From assembly GCF_014650115.1 (NCBI RefSeq), contig NZ_BMUI01000003.1:372001-436000 (forward strand): a stretch of DNA of 64,000 nucleotides. The letters run 5' to 3'. The DNA comes from Streptomyces olivaceoviridis. Its GTDB lineage: Bacteria; Actinomycetota; Actinomycetes; Streptomycetales; Streptomycetaceae. The notes beneath the pieces were generated by a model. That model was not told where the DNA came from. It was given only the letters and a program-made list of their open reading frames with translations, and made no database searches. The translations under genes were made by a program, and so were the position numbers. Below, one piece after another: positions 42,761-52,627 of this stretch (position 1 is the stretch's first letter; each line of letters begins with the position of its first letter).

Positions 42761-44404
42761 GTGAATGGTCCGCTGATCGTCCAGTCCGACAAGACCCTGC
42801 TCCTGGAAGTCGACCACGAGCGGGCCGACGACTGCCGACGGGCCATCGCGCCCTTCGCCGAGCTGGAGCGGGCACCCGAGCACATCCACACCTACCGGGT
42901 CACCCCGCTCGGCCTGTGGAACGCGCGCGCCGCCGGGCACGACGCCGAGCAGGTCGTGGACGCCCTGGTGCAGTACAGCCGCTACCCCGTGCCGCACGCG
43001 CTGCTCGTGGACATCGCCGAGACGATGGACCGCTACGGCCGCCTCACCCTGACCAAACACCCCGCGCACGGGCTCGTCCTGACCACCACCGACCGGCCGG
43101 TGCTGGAGGAGGTGCTGAAGTCCAAGCGGATCGCCCCGCTGGTCGGCGCCCGGCTCGACCCGGACACCGTGGCCGTGCACCCCTCCGAGCGCGGGCAGAT
43201 CAAGCAGACGCTGCTGAAGCTGGGCTGGCCGGCCGAGGACCTCGCCGGGTACGTGGACGGTGAGGCGCACCCGATCGAGCTGCTGGAGGACGGCTGGACG
43301 CTGCGCCCGTACCAGAAGCAGGCCGTGGAGAACTTCTGGCACGGCGGCAGCGGGGTCGTCGTGCTGCCCTGCGGTGCCGGGAAGACGCTGGTCGGGGCCG
43401 GGTCCATGGCCCAGGCGAAGTCGACCACGCTGATCCTCGTCACCAACACCGTCTCCGCCCGGCAGTGGAAGCACGAGCTGGTGAAGCGGACCTCGCTGAC
43501 CGAGGACGAGATCGGCGAGTACAGCGGGACGAGAAAGGAGATCCGGCCCGTCACCATCGCGACCTACCAGGTGCTGACGACCAAGCGGAAGGGCGTCTAC
43601 CCGCACCTGGAGCTGTTCGACTCCCGGGACTGGGGCCTGATCGTCTACGACGAGGTGCACCTGCTGCCCGCGCCCGTCTTCAAGTTCACCGCCGATCTCC
43701 AGGCGCGGCGGCGGCTCGGGCTCACGGCCACCCTCGTGCGCGAGGACGGCCGCGAGTCGGACGTGTTCTCCCTCATCGGGCCCAAGCGGTTCGACGCGCC
43801 CTGGAAGGAGATCGAGGCGCAGGGCTACATCGCGCCCGCCGACTGCGTCGAGGTCCGGGTCAACCTGACCGACTCCGAGCGGCTGGCGTACGCGACGGCC
43901 GAGACGGAGGAGAAGTACCGGTTCTGCGCCACGACGGAGACCAAGCGGAAGGTCACCGAGGCGATCGTCCGCCGGTTCGCCGGGCAGCAGATCCTCGTCA
44001 TCGGGCAGTACATCGACCAGCTCGACGAGCTGGGCGAGCACCTGAACGCCCCGGTGATCAAGGGCGAGACCTCCAACGCGCAGCGCGAGAAGCTCTTCGA
44101 CGCGTTCCGCGAGGGTGAGATCAGCGTGCTGGTGGTGTCGAAGGTCGCCAACTTCTCCATCGACCTGCCCGAGGCCACGGTCGCCATCCAGGTGTCCGGC
44201 ACCTTCGGCTCCCGGCAGGAGGAGGCCCAGCGGCTCGGCCGGGTGCTGCGCCCCAAGGCCGACGGCCACCAGGCCCACTTCTACTCGGTCGTCGCCCGCG
44301 ACACCATCGACCAGGACTTCGCCGCCCACCGGCAGCGCTTCCTGGCCGAGCAGGGGTACGCCTACCGGATCGTGGACGCGGACGAGATCCTGGCCGAGAG
44401 CTGA
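42761..44404 (+). CDS. XPB/Rad25-type DNA helicase
   Basis: 547-residue superfamily 2 helicase for DNA repair or transcription-linked unwinding. N-terminal damage-recognition-like domain, then LRPYQKQAVENFWHGG (Q/I region), Walker A LPCGAGKT (residues 202-209), DEVH box (297-300), TAT motif followed by the RED motif of XPB (TLVREDGRE), and motif VI AQRLGRVLRPK. A thumb-like insertion follows the RED motif. Start is GTG 42761, since GGAAGGG lies about 10 nt upstream. The partner gene is upstream, with an antisense gene between. Confidence 0.94.
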   Translation: MNGPLIVQSDKTLLLEVDHERADDCRRAIAPFAELERAPEHIHTYRVTPLGLWNARAAGHDAEQVVDALVQYSRYPVPHALLVDIAETMDRYGRLTLTKHPAHGLVLTTTDRPVLEEVLKSKRIAPLVGARLDPDTVAVHPSERGQIKQTLLKLGWPAEDLAGYVDGEAHPIELLEDGWTLRPYQKQAVENFWHGGSGVVVLPCGAGKTLVGAGSMAQAKSTTLILVTNTVSARQWKHELVKRTSLTEDEIGEYSGTRKEIRPVTIATYQVLTTKRKGVYPHLELFDSRDWGLIVYDEVHLLPAPVFKFTADLQARRRLGLTATLVREDGRESDVFSLIGPKRFDAPWKEIEAQGYIAPADCVEVRVNLTDSERLAYATAETEEKYRFCATTETKRKVTEAIVRRFAGQQILVIGQYIDQLDELGEHLNAPVIKGETSNAQREKLFDAFREGEISVLVVSKVANFSIDLPEATVAIQVSGTFGSRQEEAQRLGRVLRPKADGHQAHFYSVVARDTIDQDFAAHRQRFLAEQGYAYRIVDADEILAES

Positions 44405-44408
44405 TCCG

Positions 44409-46427
44409 TCAGGCCCGGTGGACCTCCAGGGCGGCGCGCACGGCGGATTCCAGCGCGCCCTCGATCCACGCCGGTTTGACGGAGGTGTGGTCGCCCGCGA
44501 AGTGCAGGGGGCCCTCGGGCTTCGGAATGGACGGGAGCAGTTCCGTGTGCTGGCCGGGCAGGAGCACGGACGCCTCGCCGTAGGCGTAGGGGTCGCGCAG
44601 CCAGCTCTGGGTGCGGCCCGCGCCGGTGTAGAAGACCTCGATCCGCTGGCCGTAGACCTCCTGGAGGCCGCACAGGGCGTGCGGGTAGCGGGCGTCTTCG
44701 TCGAGGGAGTCCCAGCGCAGGGCGTCGTCCGCCCAGCTGTAGGAAGCCAGGACCACCCCGCCCGCGCTGCCGGGGACCGGGTGCGACGGGTGGTACATGA
44801 AGCGGTTGGCGTTGTCCGACACCGAGCCGCCGCCGATGACGTGGGCCGCCTCCGGCTGGTCGCGGGCGACGGCGCGGTTGGCGGCGTAGTGCACGCGCTG
44901 GCCGGGGGTGATGTGTCCGCGCGGGACGGAGGGGTGCGCGCCGAGCAGGCGGCCGTCGCCGGGCGTCCGTCCGGTGCGGTAGGCGTCGTACAGGCCGGGG
45001 TCGACGCGGCCCAGCTCCCGCTTCCAGTCGGCCTCGTCGAACTCCCACCAGCGGCGGCTGAACTCCAGCAGCACCTTGGTCGCGCAGTCGTAGTGCAGTT
45101 CGGTGATCGCGCGGCGCTTGGTGTACGACATCAGCGGGCTGATCTGCACGTGCCGCAGGCCGGAGAAGGGCACGGTCACCACGGCCGCGTCCGCGGTGAA
45201 CTGCTCCCGCACGACCGGGCCCCCGCGCCCCTCGGAGACGGTGTCCACCCACACGTGGGGTCCCCTGGCGTGGACGTGCGCCGTGTCGCCGCCGGCGCGG
45301 CCGGGGTCGTAGTACTCGATCCGGGTGACCCGCCGGTCGAACCGCACGGTGTCGCGGACCTTGGCCAGCAGGGCGTCCGGCAGGACGGCCGTGCCGCCCT
45401 CCAGCTCCCAGAACGCCGTGTCCGGGCTGATCAGGGAGGAGCCGATGAAGCTGTGGACGAAGGACAGGGGCAGCCGTGAGGTGAGGTTCTCGACGGTGCC
45501 GACGAGGTCGACCGTCCGCTCGTCCAGGCCCGCGTGCTCGGTCAGGAAGCGGAACATCGACCAGTCGCCGAAGCGCTGGATCACCCTGGCCCAGCCCCGC
45601 ACCCGTTCGGGCAGCGGCTTGTCGACGCGCTTGCCGTCCGGACCGACCGTGCTGAACTCGTCGCGCACCGGGTCGAGGACCGAGCGCAGGATGGCGGCGG
45701 CCGGTGTGTCCCAGTGGGCGCGCGGGACGCCGAAGGAGCGGTTGACGCGCCGGGGTGCGCGGGCGTAGTCGGCGCGCCGCACCCGGATTCCGTTGACGTG
45801 GATCCAGGTGTGGGCGGCGGGGCGTCCGTCCGCGTCGACGTCGACGTAGTAGAACGGCCGCTTCTTCAGGCCCAGTTGGCCGATGAGATCCATCACCAGC
45901 GGGTGGCTGCCGGGCAGCCGCATCGCGCCGGCCTCGGCGTACTGGCGGGGGTCGGCGAAGGGCTGCGCCGCCTTCTCGTGGCCGCCGCGGCGGAAGGTCT
46001 TGATGCGTCCGCCCGCCCGGTTGCCGTTGGCCTCCAGGACGGTCACGCGGTGTCCTGCCCGCTTCAGCAGCCAGGCCGTGACGAGGCCGGCCGGGCCGGC
46101 TCCGATGACGAGGACGTTCTTGGGCCCGCCCGCCCGCCGTCGCGGGAGACCGTCCTTGAGCACCCGCTGGTAGCCGGGGACGAGGGGCCGGTCGCCGGAG
46201 TCCACGACGAGCAGGGCCCGTGCGGCGGCGAGGCAGCGGTCGAAGTCCGGGCCACGCGCGCTGGAGGGAGCCGCCGGGGCGGGGGCCCGAGGGAGCGCCG
46301 GGGCGGGCAGGGCCGCCGCGCTGCCCGCGCCGAGGAGGGTGGCCGCGGTCGTCGTGCCGGCGGCGGTCGTGAGCGTACGCCTGGTCAGGCCGCCGTTGCC
46401 GGCGTCCACCTGGTGATCTTCGGTCAT
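44409..46427 (-). CDS. Tat-exported flavin amine/L-amino acid oxidase
   Basis: 672 residues. Twin-arginine signal [20 protein letters not shown] followed by Ala/Pro. Flavin-binding motif [20 protein letters not shown] (from about residue 104) with the FAD motif continuing [11 protein letters not shown]. The C-terminal ATGAHSL-type region is replaced by [20 protein letters not shown], which closes the FAD site. It should oxidise an amine or L-amino acid outside the cell, making hydrogen peroxide and ammonia. ATG at 46427. Convergent with XPB. Confidence 0.9.
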   Translation of the reverse strand: MTEDHQVDAGNGGLTRRTLTTAAGTTTAATLLGAGSAAALPAPALPRAPAPAAPSSARGPDFDRCLAAARALLVVDSGDRPLVPGYQRVLKDGLPRRRAGGPKNVLVIGAGPAGLVTAWLLKRAGHRVTVLEANGNRAGGRIKTFRRGGHEKAAQPFADPRQYAEAGAMRLPGSHPLVMDLIGQLGLKKRPFYYVDVDADGRPAAHTWIHVNGIRVRRADYARAPRRVNRSFGVPRAHWDTPAAAILRSVLDPVRDEFSTVGPDGKRVDKPLPERVRGWARVIQRFGDWSMFRFLTEHAGLDERTVDLVGTVENLTSRLPLSFVHSFIGSSLISPDTAFWELEGGTAVLPDALLAKVRDTVRFDRRVTRIEYYDPGRAGGDTAHVHARGPHVWVDTVSEGRGGPVVREQFTADAAVVTVPFSGLRHVQISPLMSYTKRRAITELHYDCATKVLLEFSRRWWEFDEADWKRELGRVDPGLYDAYRTGRTPGDGRLLGAHPSVPRGHITPGQRVHYAANRAVARDQPEAAHVIGGGSVSDNANRFMYHPSHPVPGSAGGVVLASYSWADDALRWDSLDEDARYPHALCGLQEVYGQRIEVFYTGAGRTQSWLRDPYAYGEASVLLPGQHTELLPSIPKPEGPLHFAGDHTSVKPAWIEGALESAVRAALEVHRA

Positions 46428-46658
46428 GGCGAACTTCTACTGGTCCGCCGGGCCGGTGCGCCCCGGGTCGCGGCGAATTGCCACGGACGAGGGAAAGCCA
46501 CCGTTCAAACCGGTGGGACGGGGGTGCGCGGAGGCACGCCGGGGTGGTCCGGCCGCACCCGATTACGGCGAAGGGATGAATCGCGTGCCGTGCCGCGCGT
46601 CGCCGGCGCCGGCTCAGGACACTGCCCCCTACAGGCCGGTGTGCGGAGGGGGAACAAG

Positions 46659-48704
46659 GTGGAACAGCGGCGTCCCGGGGTGGGCCCCCGAGCGCGGTAC
46701 TGGTTCGACACGACCCTGGCGCGCGGGACCTCGGCCCTGGTCGGCTGGCTGGTGGTGGTCTGCCTGGCCCTCGTCGTCCCCGCGAGCGCCATGCTGGTGT
46801 GGACGGCTCCGCACGCCCCCGCCGGCCTTTCCGGGAAACTGGCGCAGGTCTGGCGCCTGACCGGGGAGACGCTGCGGCTGGGCGGCACCACCGGCACCCC
46901 GTTGCGGGTGCTGCTGTCGGTGCTGCTGGCCCTCGTCGCCCTGGTGTACGTCTCGACCCTCGTCGGGCTCATCACGACCGGGCTGACCGAGCGGCTCATC
47001 GCCCTGCGGCGCGGGCGCTCCACGCTGGTGGAGCACGGCCATGTGGTGGTCCTGGGCTGGTCCGAGCAGGTGTTCACGGTGGTGGGCGAACTGGTCGCGG
47101 CGGGCGCCAACCAGCGGGGTTCGGCCGTGGCCGTCCTCGCCGACCGGGACAAGACGGCCATGGAGGAGGCCCTGTACAGCAAGGTGGGTCCCACCGGCCG
47201 GACCCGGCTGGTCTGCCGCAGCGGTCCGTCGGCCGATCCGGCCGTGCTGGCGCTGACCAGCCCGGTCACGGCCGACTCGGTGATCGTGCTGCCCCCCGAC
47301 GACTCGCGCGGCGACGCGGACGTGGTCAAGACCCTGCTGGCCCTGCGGGCGACGGCGTCCGGGGACGACGCCACCGCGCCCGTCGTGGCCGCGGTCCGGG
47401 ACAGCGGCTACCTGCTGGCGGCCCGGCTGGCCGCGGGCGAGCACGGCATCGTCGTGGAGAGCGACACGGTCACCGCCCGGCTCATCGCCCAGGCCGCGCG
47501 CCGCCCGGGGCTGTCCCTCGTCCACCGCGAGCTCCTCGACTTCGCCGGGGACGAGTTCTATCCGGTCTCGCACCCGTCGCTGGTCGGCCGGGACTTCGGT
47601 GACGTGCTGCTCCGCTACGGCAACGCGTGCGCGGTCGGGCTGATCCGCGACGGTGTGCCGTGGCTGAACCCGCCGGCCGGGACGGTGATCGAGCCGGACG
47701 ACCGGATCCTCGTCATCGCCGCCGACGACGACACCGCCGAACTCGCCGACTGCGCGCGGTTCGTCGAGGAGCGGCTCATGGCGGACCCCCGGCCGCGGGA
47801 CACACGGCCGGAGCGGGTGCTGGTGCTGGGCTGGAACCGCCGGGCGCCGCTCATCCTCCGGGAGTGGGGCCGCAACGCACCGTCCGGCTCCGTCGCCGAC
47901 GTGGTGGCGGACGAGGACGGGGCGACCGTGCGGACGGCGTGCGACACCGGCGACGCCGGCTGGAGGTGTGTGCACCGCAGGGGCGACACCACCCGGCCGG
48001 AGACGCTGTACGACCTGGACATCGCCTCCTACGACAGCGTCATCGTGCTCGGCCGGGATCCACGGCCCGGCGAGTCGCCGGAGGACCCGGACAACCGCAC
48101 GCTCGTCACCCTGCTCGTGCTGCGCCACCTCGAACAGCGGATCGGCCGGGAACTGCCGGTGGTCACCGAACTGACCGACGACGGCAACCGGCCCCTCGCA
48201 CCGCTCGGCCCCGGAGCCGACGTGATCATCAGCGGCAAGCTGGTCGGGCTGCTGATGGCGCAGATCTCCCAGAACCGCCACCTGGCGGCGGTGTTCGACG
48301 AGCTGTTCTCGGCCGGCGGTACCCAGGTCCATCTGCGGTCGGCCGCCGACTACGTCCACTCCGGCCAGGAGACGTCCTTCGCCACGGTCGTCGCCGCGGC
48401 GCGCGACCGGGGCGAGTGCGCCATCGGGTACCGCGGCCACGCCGACGCCGCCCGCGCCCCCGGCTACGGGCTGCGCGTCAACCCGCCCAAAGCCGAACGC
48501 CGGCGCTGGACCACCGGTGACGAGGTCGTCGTCATCGCCGGCACCGGCGCCGGCCGCGCGAGCGCGAGCGGGCGTGTTCCGCGGAGCCGCGACGCACGGG
48601 ACGAAGGGCGGGACGAACGGGACGAACGGCATGACGGTGCCGGTGACGGCCGCCTGGGAGGAGACTCCCGCGCCGGGGACGGCGCGGACCCGCCGACGGG
48701 GTGA
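46659..48704 (+). CDS. CASTOR/POLLUX-type ion channel protein
   Basis: 681 residues. Two N-terminal membrane helices (LVVVCLALVVPASAMLVW and LLSVLLALVALVYVSTLVG) then two RCK-like domains beginning GHVVVLGWSEQVFTVVGELV and, near residue 390, VLVLGWNRRAPLILREWG. The membrane region is short compared with potassium channels. This arrangement matches the CASTOR/POLLUX family (DUF1012). C-terminal tail (~45 residues) is charged and repetitive (RDE/DG-rich). GTG 46659, GGAGGGGG upstream. Gates a cation path, likely K+ or Ca2+. Confidence 0.88.
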   Translation: MEQRRPGVGPRARYWFDTTLARGTSALVGWLVVVCLALVVPASAMLVWTAPHAPAGLSGKLAQVWRLTGETLRLGGTTGTPLRVLLSVLLALVALVYVSTLVGLITTGLTERLIALRRGRSTLVEHGHVVVLGWSEQVFTVVGELVAAGANQRGSAVAVLADRDKTAMEEALYSKVGPTGRTRLVCRSGPSADPAVLALTSPVTADSVIVLPPDDSRGDADVVKTLLALRATASGDDATAPVVAAVRDSGYLLAARLAAGEHGIVVESDTVTARLIAQAARRPGLSLVHRELLDFAGDEFYPVSHPSLVGRDFGDVLLRYGNACAVGLIRDGVPWLNPPAGTVIEPDDRILVIAADDDTAELADCARFVEERLMADPRPRDTRPERVLVLGWNRRAPLILREWGRNAPSGSVADVVADEDGATVRTACDTGDAGWRCVHRRGDTTRPETLYDLDIASYDSVIVLGRDPRPGESPEDPDNRTLVTLLVLRHLEQRIGRELPVVTELTDDGNRPLAPLGPGADVIISGKLVGLLMAQISQNRHLAAVFDELFSAGGTQVHLRSAADYVHSGQETSFATVVAAARDRGECAIGYRGHADAARAPGYGLRVNPPKAERRRWTTGDEVVVIAGTGAGRASASGRVPRSRDARDEGRDERDERHDGAGDGRLGGDSRAGDGADPPTG

Positions 48705-48727
48705 CGCCGGACCGGTGTCCGGCTTCC

Positions 48728-49876
48728 TCACCGGGGACTTGAGGCCGGGGCCGGTGCACAGTGGCGGCCGGTCGCACTGTCGTACGAGACCAGCAGCCCC
48801 AGCGCCAGGAAGGGGTACGCGCCCGCCAACGGCTGCTGCCACCAGGGCAGTTCCAGGTCGCGGACGCCCTCGTGGGGCACCAGCCACATCGTGCGGGCGG
48901 TGAAGACCAGGGCCACCAGTACGGCCGTGCGGGTGCGGCCCTCCGCCAGCAGCACGGCGAGCAGCGGTACGCACCACACCCAGTGGTGGGTCCAGCTGAT
49001 CGGGCAGACCAGCAGGGCCGTGCACGCGGTCAGCAGGATGCCGTGGCTCTCCCGGCGGGCGCGCGCGGCCAGCCCCAGGCCCAGCACCGCGACCACCGCC
49101 GCCGGGAGCGCCCAGGCCAGGCCCGGTGCGGGGTCGCCCAGCGCCCGGGCGACCAGCCCGCGCAGGGACTGGTTGTCCACGATCCACGCCTTGCCCACCC
49201 GGCCGGTCTCGTACAGCCGCCGGGTCCAGAAGTCCGCGCTCGCCCCGGGCAGCAGGACGGCACCGAGCGCGACCGTCCCCGCGAAGGCCGTGCCCGCCGT
49301 CGCCGCCTCCCGCACCCGGCCGCGCACGAGCAGGTACGCCATGAACACGGCCGGGGTGAGCTTGACACCGGCCGCCATCCCGAGGGCCAGGCCCTTGGCG
49401 CGGGCGCCGGCCGGGCGGGTCAGGTCCCACAGGACGAGGCAGGCGAGGGCCAGGTTGATCTGCCCGAACAGGAGCGTCTGGAAGACCGGTTCCAGCCACA
49501 GGGCGAGGGCCGTGGCCGTGCAGAGCGGGGCCGGGGGCAGGGGCCGGGAGGCCAGGCGGGCGGAGAGGGCGACCAGGGTGACGAGCAGCAGCGCGTTGCC
49601 CGCGAGGAAGAGCGCCTTCAGGACCGGGACCGGGAGCCAGACCGCGGGGACGAACAGGATCGCCGCGAAGGGCGGATAGGTCGCCGGGAGGTGCCACTCG
49701 GTGACGGTGAAGCCGTACAGGTCGGTGCCGTGGGCCACGGCCGCGCCCTCGGCCCGGTAGACGAGGAGGTCGGCCATGGGTGCGCCGCGCAGGACGCACA
49801 GGGTGACGAAGGCGGCGAGGGAGAGGGCGAGGAGGAGCAGGGCAGGGCAGGAGGGCGTCAACGTCCGTTTCCGCAC
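48728..49876 (-). CDS. GT87-family membrane mannosyltransferase-like protein
   Basis: 382 residues with about ten membrane helices; ADLLVYRAEGAAVAHGTDLYG in the first outer loop, WHLPATYPPFAAILFVPAVW, FGQINLALACLVLWDL, GMAAGVKLTPAVFMAYLLVRG, and NQSLRGLVARALGD are GT87/PimE-like signatures. Uses polyprenyl-phosphate sugar to modify a glycan or lipid at the outer face. ATG 49876. Confidence 0.87.
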   Translation of the reverse strand: MRKRTLTPSCPALLLLALSLAAFVTLCVLRGAPMADLLVYRAEGAAVAHGTDLYGFTVTEWHLPATYPPFAAILFVPAVWLPVPVLKALFLAGNALLLVTLVALSARLASRPLPPAPLCTATALALWLEPVFQTLLFGQINLALACLVLWDLTRPAGARAKGLALGMAAGVKLTPAVFMAYLLVRGRVREAATAGTAFAGTVALGAVLLPGASADFWTRRLYETGRVGKAWIVDNQSLRGLVARALGDPAPGLAWALPAAVVAVLGLGLAARARRESHGILLTACTALLVCPISWTHHWVWCVPLLAVLLAEGRTRTAVLVALVFTARTMWLVPHEGVRDLELPWWQQPLAGAYPFLALGLLVSYDSATGRHCAPAPASSPR

Positions 49877-49894
49877 GGACGCGACCCTATGCCG

Positions 49895-50077
49895 TCACTT
49901 GTGGTGTATGCCCGCTTCCTCGCCGTACTCGCCGAGGATCGCAACGCTGAAGGCCGCCTCCAGGAACACCTTCACGGCGCGCAGGGCGTTGCCCAGCAGG
50001 TGGTGGTGGGGGCCGTCGACGGCGGTGGCGCCGGACGGGGGGCGGATGGGTGCGGGTGTGATGCTTGCTGCGCTCAT
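49895..50077 (-). CDS. Conserved 60-residue protein
   Basis: 60 residues: MSAASITPAPIRPPSGATAV, then HHHLLGNALRAVKVFLEAAF and SVAILGEYGEEAGIHHK. ATG at 50077 has GGAGAC just upstream, a credible ribosome site. A central His triplet and an amphipathic helix. Known as a small conserved streptomycete hypothetical, from memory; function unknown. Transcribed divergently from HelD. Confidence 0.7.
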   Translation of the reverse strand: MSAASITPAPIRPPSGATAVDGPHHHLLGNALRAVKVFLEAAFSVAILGEYGEEAGIHHK

Positions 50078-50188
50078 GTCTCCATGGTGGAACTGCGGAC
50101 CCCTCACCCGCATCGGTCTGCGGGTCCAATCCTGGACGGCCCCGCGTAGATCTCCGGGTGGACGCCGCCCCTGGACCTGAGGCCCCCT

Positions 50189-50202
50189 GTCCCCTAGGGG
50201 AC
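50189..50202. promoter_or_regulatory. 14-bp palindrome upstream of HelD
   Basis: GTCCCCTAGGGGAC reads the same on both strands. About 64 nt before the predicted -35 box. Candidate operator. Confidence 0.4.
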
Positions 50203-50221
50203 GGGCCCGCGGGAGGGGGGA

Positions 50222-50249
50222 CGCGCCGCCGGCGAACCCCGGCGGCGCG
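50222..50249. terminator. GC hairpin upstream of HelD
   Basis: CGCGCCGCCGG and CCGGCGGCGCG with a 6-nt CGAACC loop. It may end a minus-strand or upstream transcript, or be a leader structure. No T tract. Confidence 0.35.
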
Positions 50250-50265
50250 CCGGGCCGGAAATCCA

Positions 50266-50296
50266 TTGGCCCCCGCCCCGACCGCTCACCTAAAAT
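50266..50296 (+). promoter_or_regulatory. Candidate promoter for helD
   Basis: TTGGCC (50266-50271), 19-nt spacer, TAAAAT (50291-50296). The -10 is a good match to the vegetative consensus. It gives a leader of about 95 nt before the TTG at 50395. Confidence 0.5.
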
Positions 50297-50394
50297 CTCC
50301 GCTCTTGCCCGCCTCCCCACGGAGTGCCGTCGCCCGGCCGGAAACCGGGCGGCATCGTCGTAGCCCACGCAGCAGGCCCACCGGAGGCACCCCC

Positions 50395-52449
50395 TTGTCC
50401 ACGCCCGCCCACGACCCGCTCGACGACCCCCTCGCCCGAGAACGCTCCCACCTCGCCGCGTCCCGTGCCGCCCTGCGCGCCATGCGCGAGGACGTGGAGG
50501 CACTCGACATCAGCGACGTCGCCGCCAACTGGGTCAACGCCGCCGTGCTCTCCCGTCAGATCGACGAGCGCATCAAGGCACTGGCCGACCTCAGCGACAC
50601 CCCGCTGTTCTTCGGCCGGCTCGACTACCTGCACGCCCCGGGCGCCGAGCAGGCCGAGGGCGCCGGGGGCGAGCGGTTCTACATCGGGCGGCGGCACGTC
50701 CACGACGCCGACGGCGACCCGATGGTCATCGACTGGCGCGCACCGGTCTCGCAGCCGTTCTACCGGGCGTCCAAGAAGGACCCCATGGACGTCGGGCTGC
50801 GCCGCCGCTTCGGGTACACCGGCGGCGACCTGACCGCCTACGAGGACGAGCACCTCTCCGACCCGGCGGAGACCGCCACCACCAGCAAGCTGCTCCAGCA
50901 GGAGATCGAGCGGCCCCGCGTCGGCCCGATGCGGGACATCGTCGCCACGATCCAGCCCGAGCAGGACGAGATCGTCCGCAGCGGGCTCGGCGGCACGGTG
51001 TGCGTGCAGGGGGGTCCGGGCACCGGAAAGACCGCCGTCGGCCTGCACCGGGTCGCGTACCTGCTCTACGCCCACCGGGAGCGGCTGGCCCGCACCGGCA
51101 CGCTGGTCATCGGGCCGAACCGGTCCTTCCTCCACTACATCGAGCAGGTCCTGCCCGCGCTCGGCGAGTTGAGCGTGCGGCAGGCGACCGTGGACGACCT
51201 GGTCGCGCAGGTGGAGGTGCGCGGCACGGACGACGCCGCCGCCGCGATCGTCAAGGGCGACGCCCGGATGGCCGAGGTCCTCCGGCGCGCCCTGTACTCC
51301 CATGTGACCGTGCCCACCGAGCCGGTGGTGGTGGTGCGCGGCTCGCGGCGCTGGCGGGTACCGGCGTACGAACTGGAGGAGATCGTCCGGGAGTTGCTGG
51401 ACCGGGACATCCGCTACGGCGCCGCCCGCGAGGCCCTGCCGCAGCGCGTCGCGCACGCGGTGCTGGTGCAGATGGAGCGGGCCGGGGAGGCCCCGGACGA
51501 CCGGGTGCAGGACGCGGTCGCCCGCAACAGCGCGGTGAAGGCGGCCGTGAAGGCGGTCTGGCCGGCCGTCGACCCGGCCAAGCTGGTGCTGCGGCTGCTC
51601 ACCGACGCGGAGTTCCTCGCCGAGCACGCGGACGGGCTGCTGGACGAGGACGAGCAGAAGACGATCCTGTGGGCCAGGCCGGTGCGCAGCGTGAAGGCGG
51701 CCAAGTGGTCACCGGCGGACGCCGTGCTGATCGACGAGGCGACCGACCTCGTCCAGCGCACGCACTCGCTCGGCCATGTCGTCCTGGACGAGGCGCAGGA
51801 CCTCTCCCCCATGCAGTACCGGGCCGTCGGCCGCCGCTGCACCACCGGCAGCGCGACCGTGCTGGGCGACCTCGCGCAGGGGACGACCCCCTGGGCGACC
51901 CGGAGTTGGGCCGAGGCGCTGGCCCACCTCGGCAAGCCGGAGGGCGCCGTCGAGGAGCTGACGGCCGGTTTCCGCGTGCCGACGGACGTCATCGCGTACG
52001 CCTCCCGGCTGCTGCCGCACATCGCGCCCGGCCTCACCCCGGTCGCCTCCGTCCGGGAGAACCCCGGGTTCTTCGAGGTCCGTACGGCCACGGAGGCGGC
52101 CGACGTCGTCGCCGCGTGCGCGGAGTTGCTGCGCAACGAGGGCTCGACCGGCCTGATCGCCGCCGACGCCCGTGTCCCGGCGCTGGCCGAGGCCCTGACG
52201 GCGGCCGGCATCTCGTACCTGGCCCCCGGTGAGGAGACCACCCGCGAGACCCGGCTGACCCTGGTCCCCGCCTCGCTCGCCAAGGGTCTGGAGTACGACT
52301 ACGTGGTCCTGGACGAGCCGCGGGCCGTGGTGGACGGCGAGCCGGACGAACGCACGGGCCTGCGGCGCCTGTACGTGGCGCTGACCCGGGCGGTGTCGGG
52401 CCTGATCGTGACGCACACGGCACCCCTGCCGCCGCAGCTCGCCGAGTAG
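50395..52449 (+). CDS. HelD-type RNA-polymerase-recycling helicase
   Basis: 684 residues. UvrD-like two-domain ATPase with GGPGTGKT (Walker A 206-213), LDEAQDLSPMQYR (motif II region), and ALTRAVSGLIV near the end. The N-terminal ~190 residues (RERSHLAASRAALRAMREDVEAL, YIGRRHVHDADGDPMVIDWRAP) are the HelD arm that inserts into RNA polymerase. TTG start behind GGAGG at 7 nt. It rescues stalled polymerase; members can give rifamycin tolerance, but no rifamycin-response element was seen here. Confidence 0.9.
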   Translation: MSTPAHDPLDDPLARERSHLAASRAALRAMREDVEALDISDVAANWVNAAVLSRQIDERIKALADLSDTPLFFGRLDYLHAPGAEQAEGAGGERFYIGRRHVHDADGDPMVIDWRAPVSQPFYRASKKDPMDVGLRRRFGYTGGDLTAYEDEHLSDPAETATTSKLLQQEIERPRVGPMRDIVATIQPEQDEIVRSGLGGTVCVQGGPGTGKTAVGLHRVAYLLYAHRERLARTGTLVIGPNRSFLHYIEQVLPALGELSVRQATVDDLVAQVEVRGTDDAAAAIVKGDARMAEVLRRALYSHVTVPTEPVVVVRGSRRWRVPAYELEEIVRELLDRDIRYGAAREALPQRVAHAVLVQMERAGEAPDDRVQDAVARNSAVKAAVKAVWPAVDPAKLVLRLLTDAEFLAEHADGLLDEDEQKTILWARPVRSVKAAKWSPADAVLIDEATDLVQRTHSLGHVVLDEAQDLSPMQYRAVGRRCTTGSATVLGDLAQGTTPWATRSWAEALAHLGKPEGAVEELTAGFRVPTDVIAYASRLLPHIAPGLTPVASVRENPGFFEVRTATEAADVVAACAELLRNEGSTGLIAADARVPALAEALTAAGISYLAPGEETTRETRLTLVPASLAKGLEYDYVVLDEPRAVVDGEPDERTGLRRLYVALTRAVSGLIVTHTAPLPPQLAE

Positions 52450-52519
52450 CGAGCAGGGGGCCGCGGCGCCGCCCCGACCGCCCCCCGCGCGGGACGGGGC
52501 GTCGCCGCCGAGCGCCATG

Positions 52520-52551
52520 GGGCGACCGCGACCGCCGAGACCGGACCCCGC
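52520..52551. repeat. Degenerate direct repeat of the cutC 3' end
   Basis: GGGCGACCGCGACCGCCGAGACCGGACCCCGC differs at two positions from 52666-52697 inside cutC. Sequence at about 52575-52610 resembles the same segment again. It is a decayed partial duplication in the gap after HelD. Confidence 0.6.
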
Positions 52552-52627
52552 GCGCGCGACAAGCGCGTCATTGCCCAGTCCCGCACGCCACCGGGCGACG
52601 ACCACCGAGCGCACCCCTACGGGACTA

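Larger units (their letters stand above)
50078..50394. other. 317-nt divergent intergenic region
   Basis: No gene. Contains a perfect 14-bp palindrome GTCCCCTAGGGGAC (50189-50202), a GC hairpin (50222-50249) and a plus-strand promoter candidate (50266-50296) before HelD. The 19-bp element associated with rifampicin-induced genes was looked for and not found. Confidence 0.6.

Noticed and set aside
46629..49799. Long minus-strand frame opposite the channel gene
   Set aside because: Gly/Arg/Val low-complexity typical of the opposite strand of GC-rich genes.
50078..50394. Rifampicin-associated element
   Set aside because: The known GGGGCTTGC...-type element is absent; only another palindrome is present.
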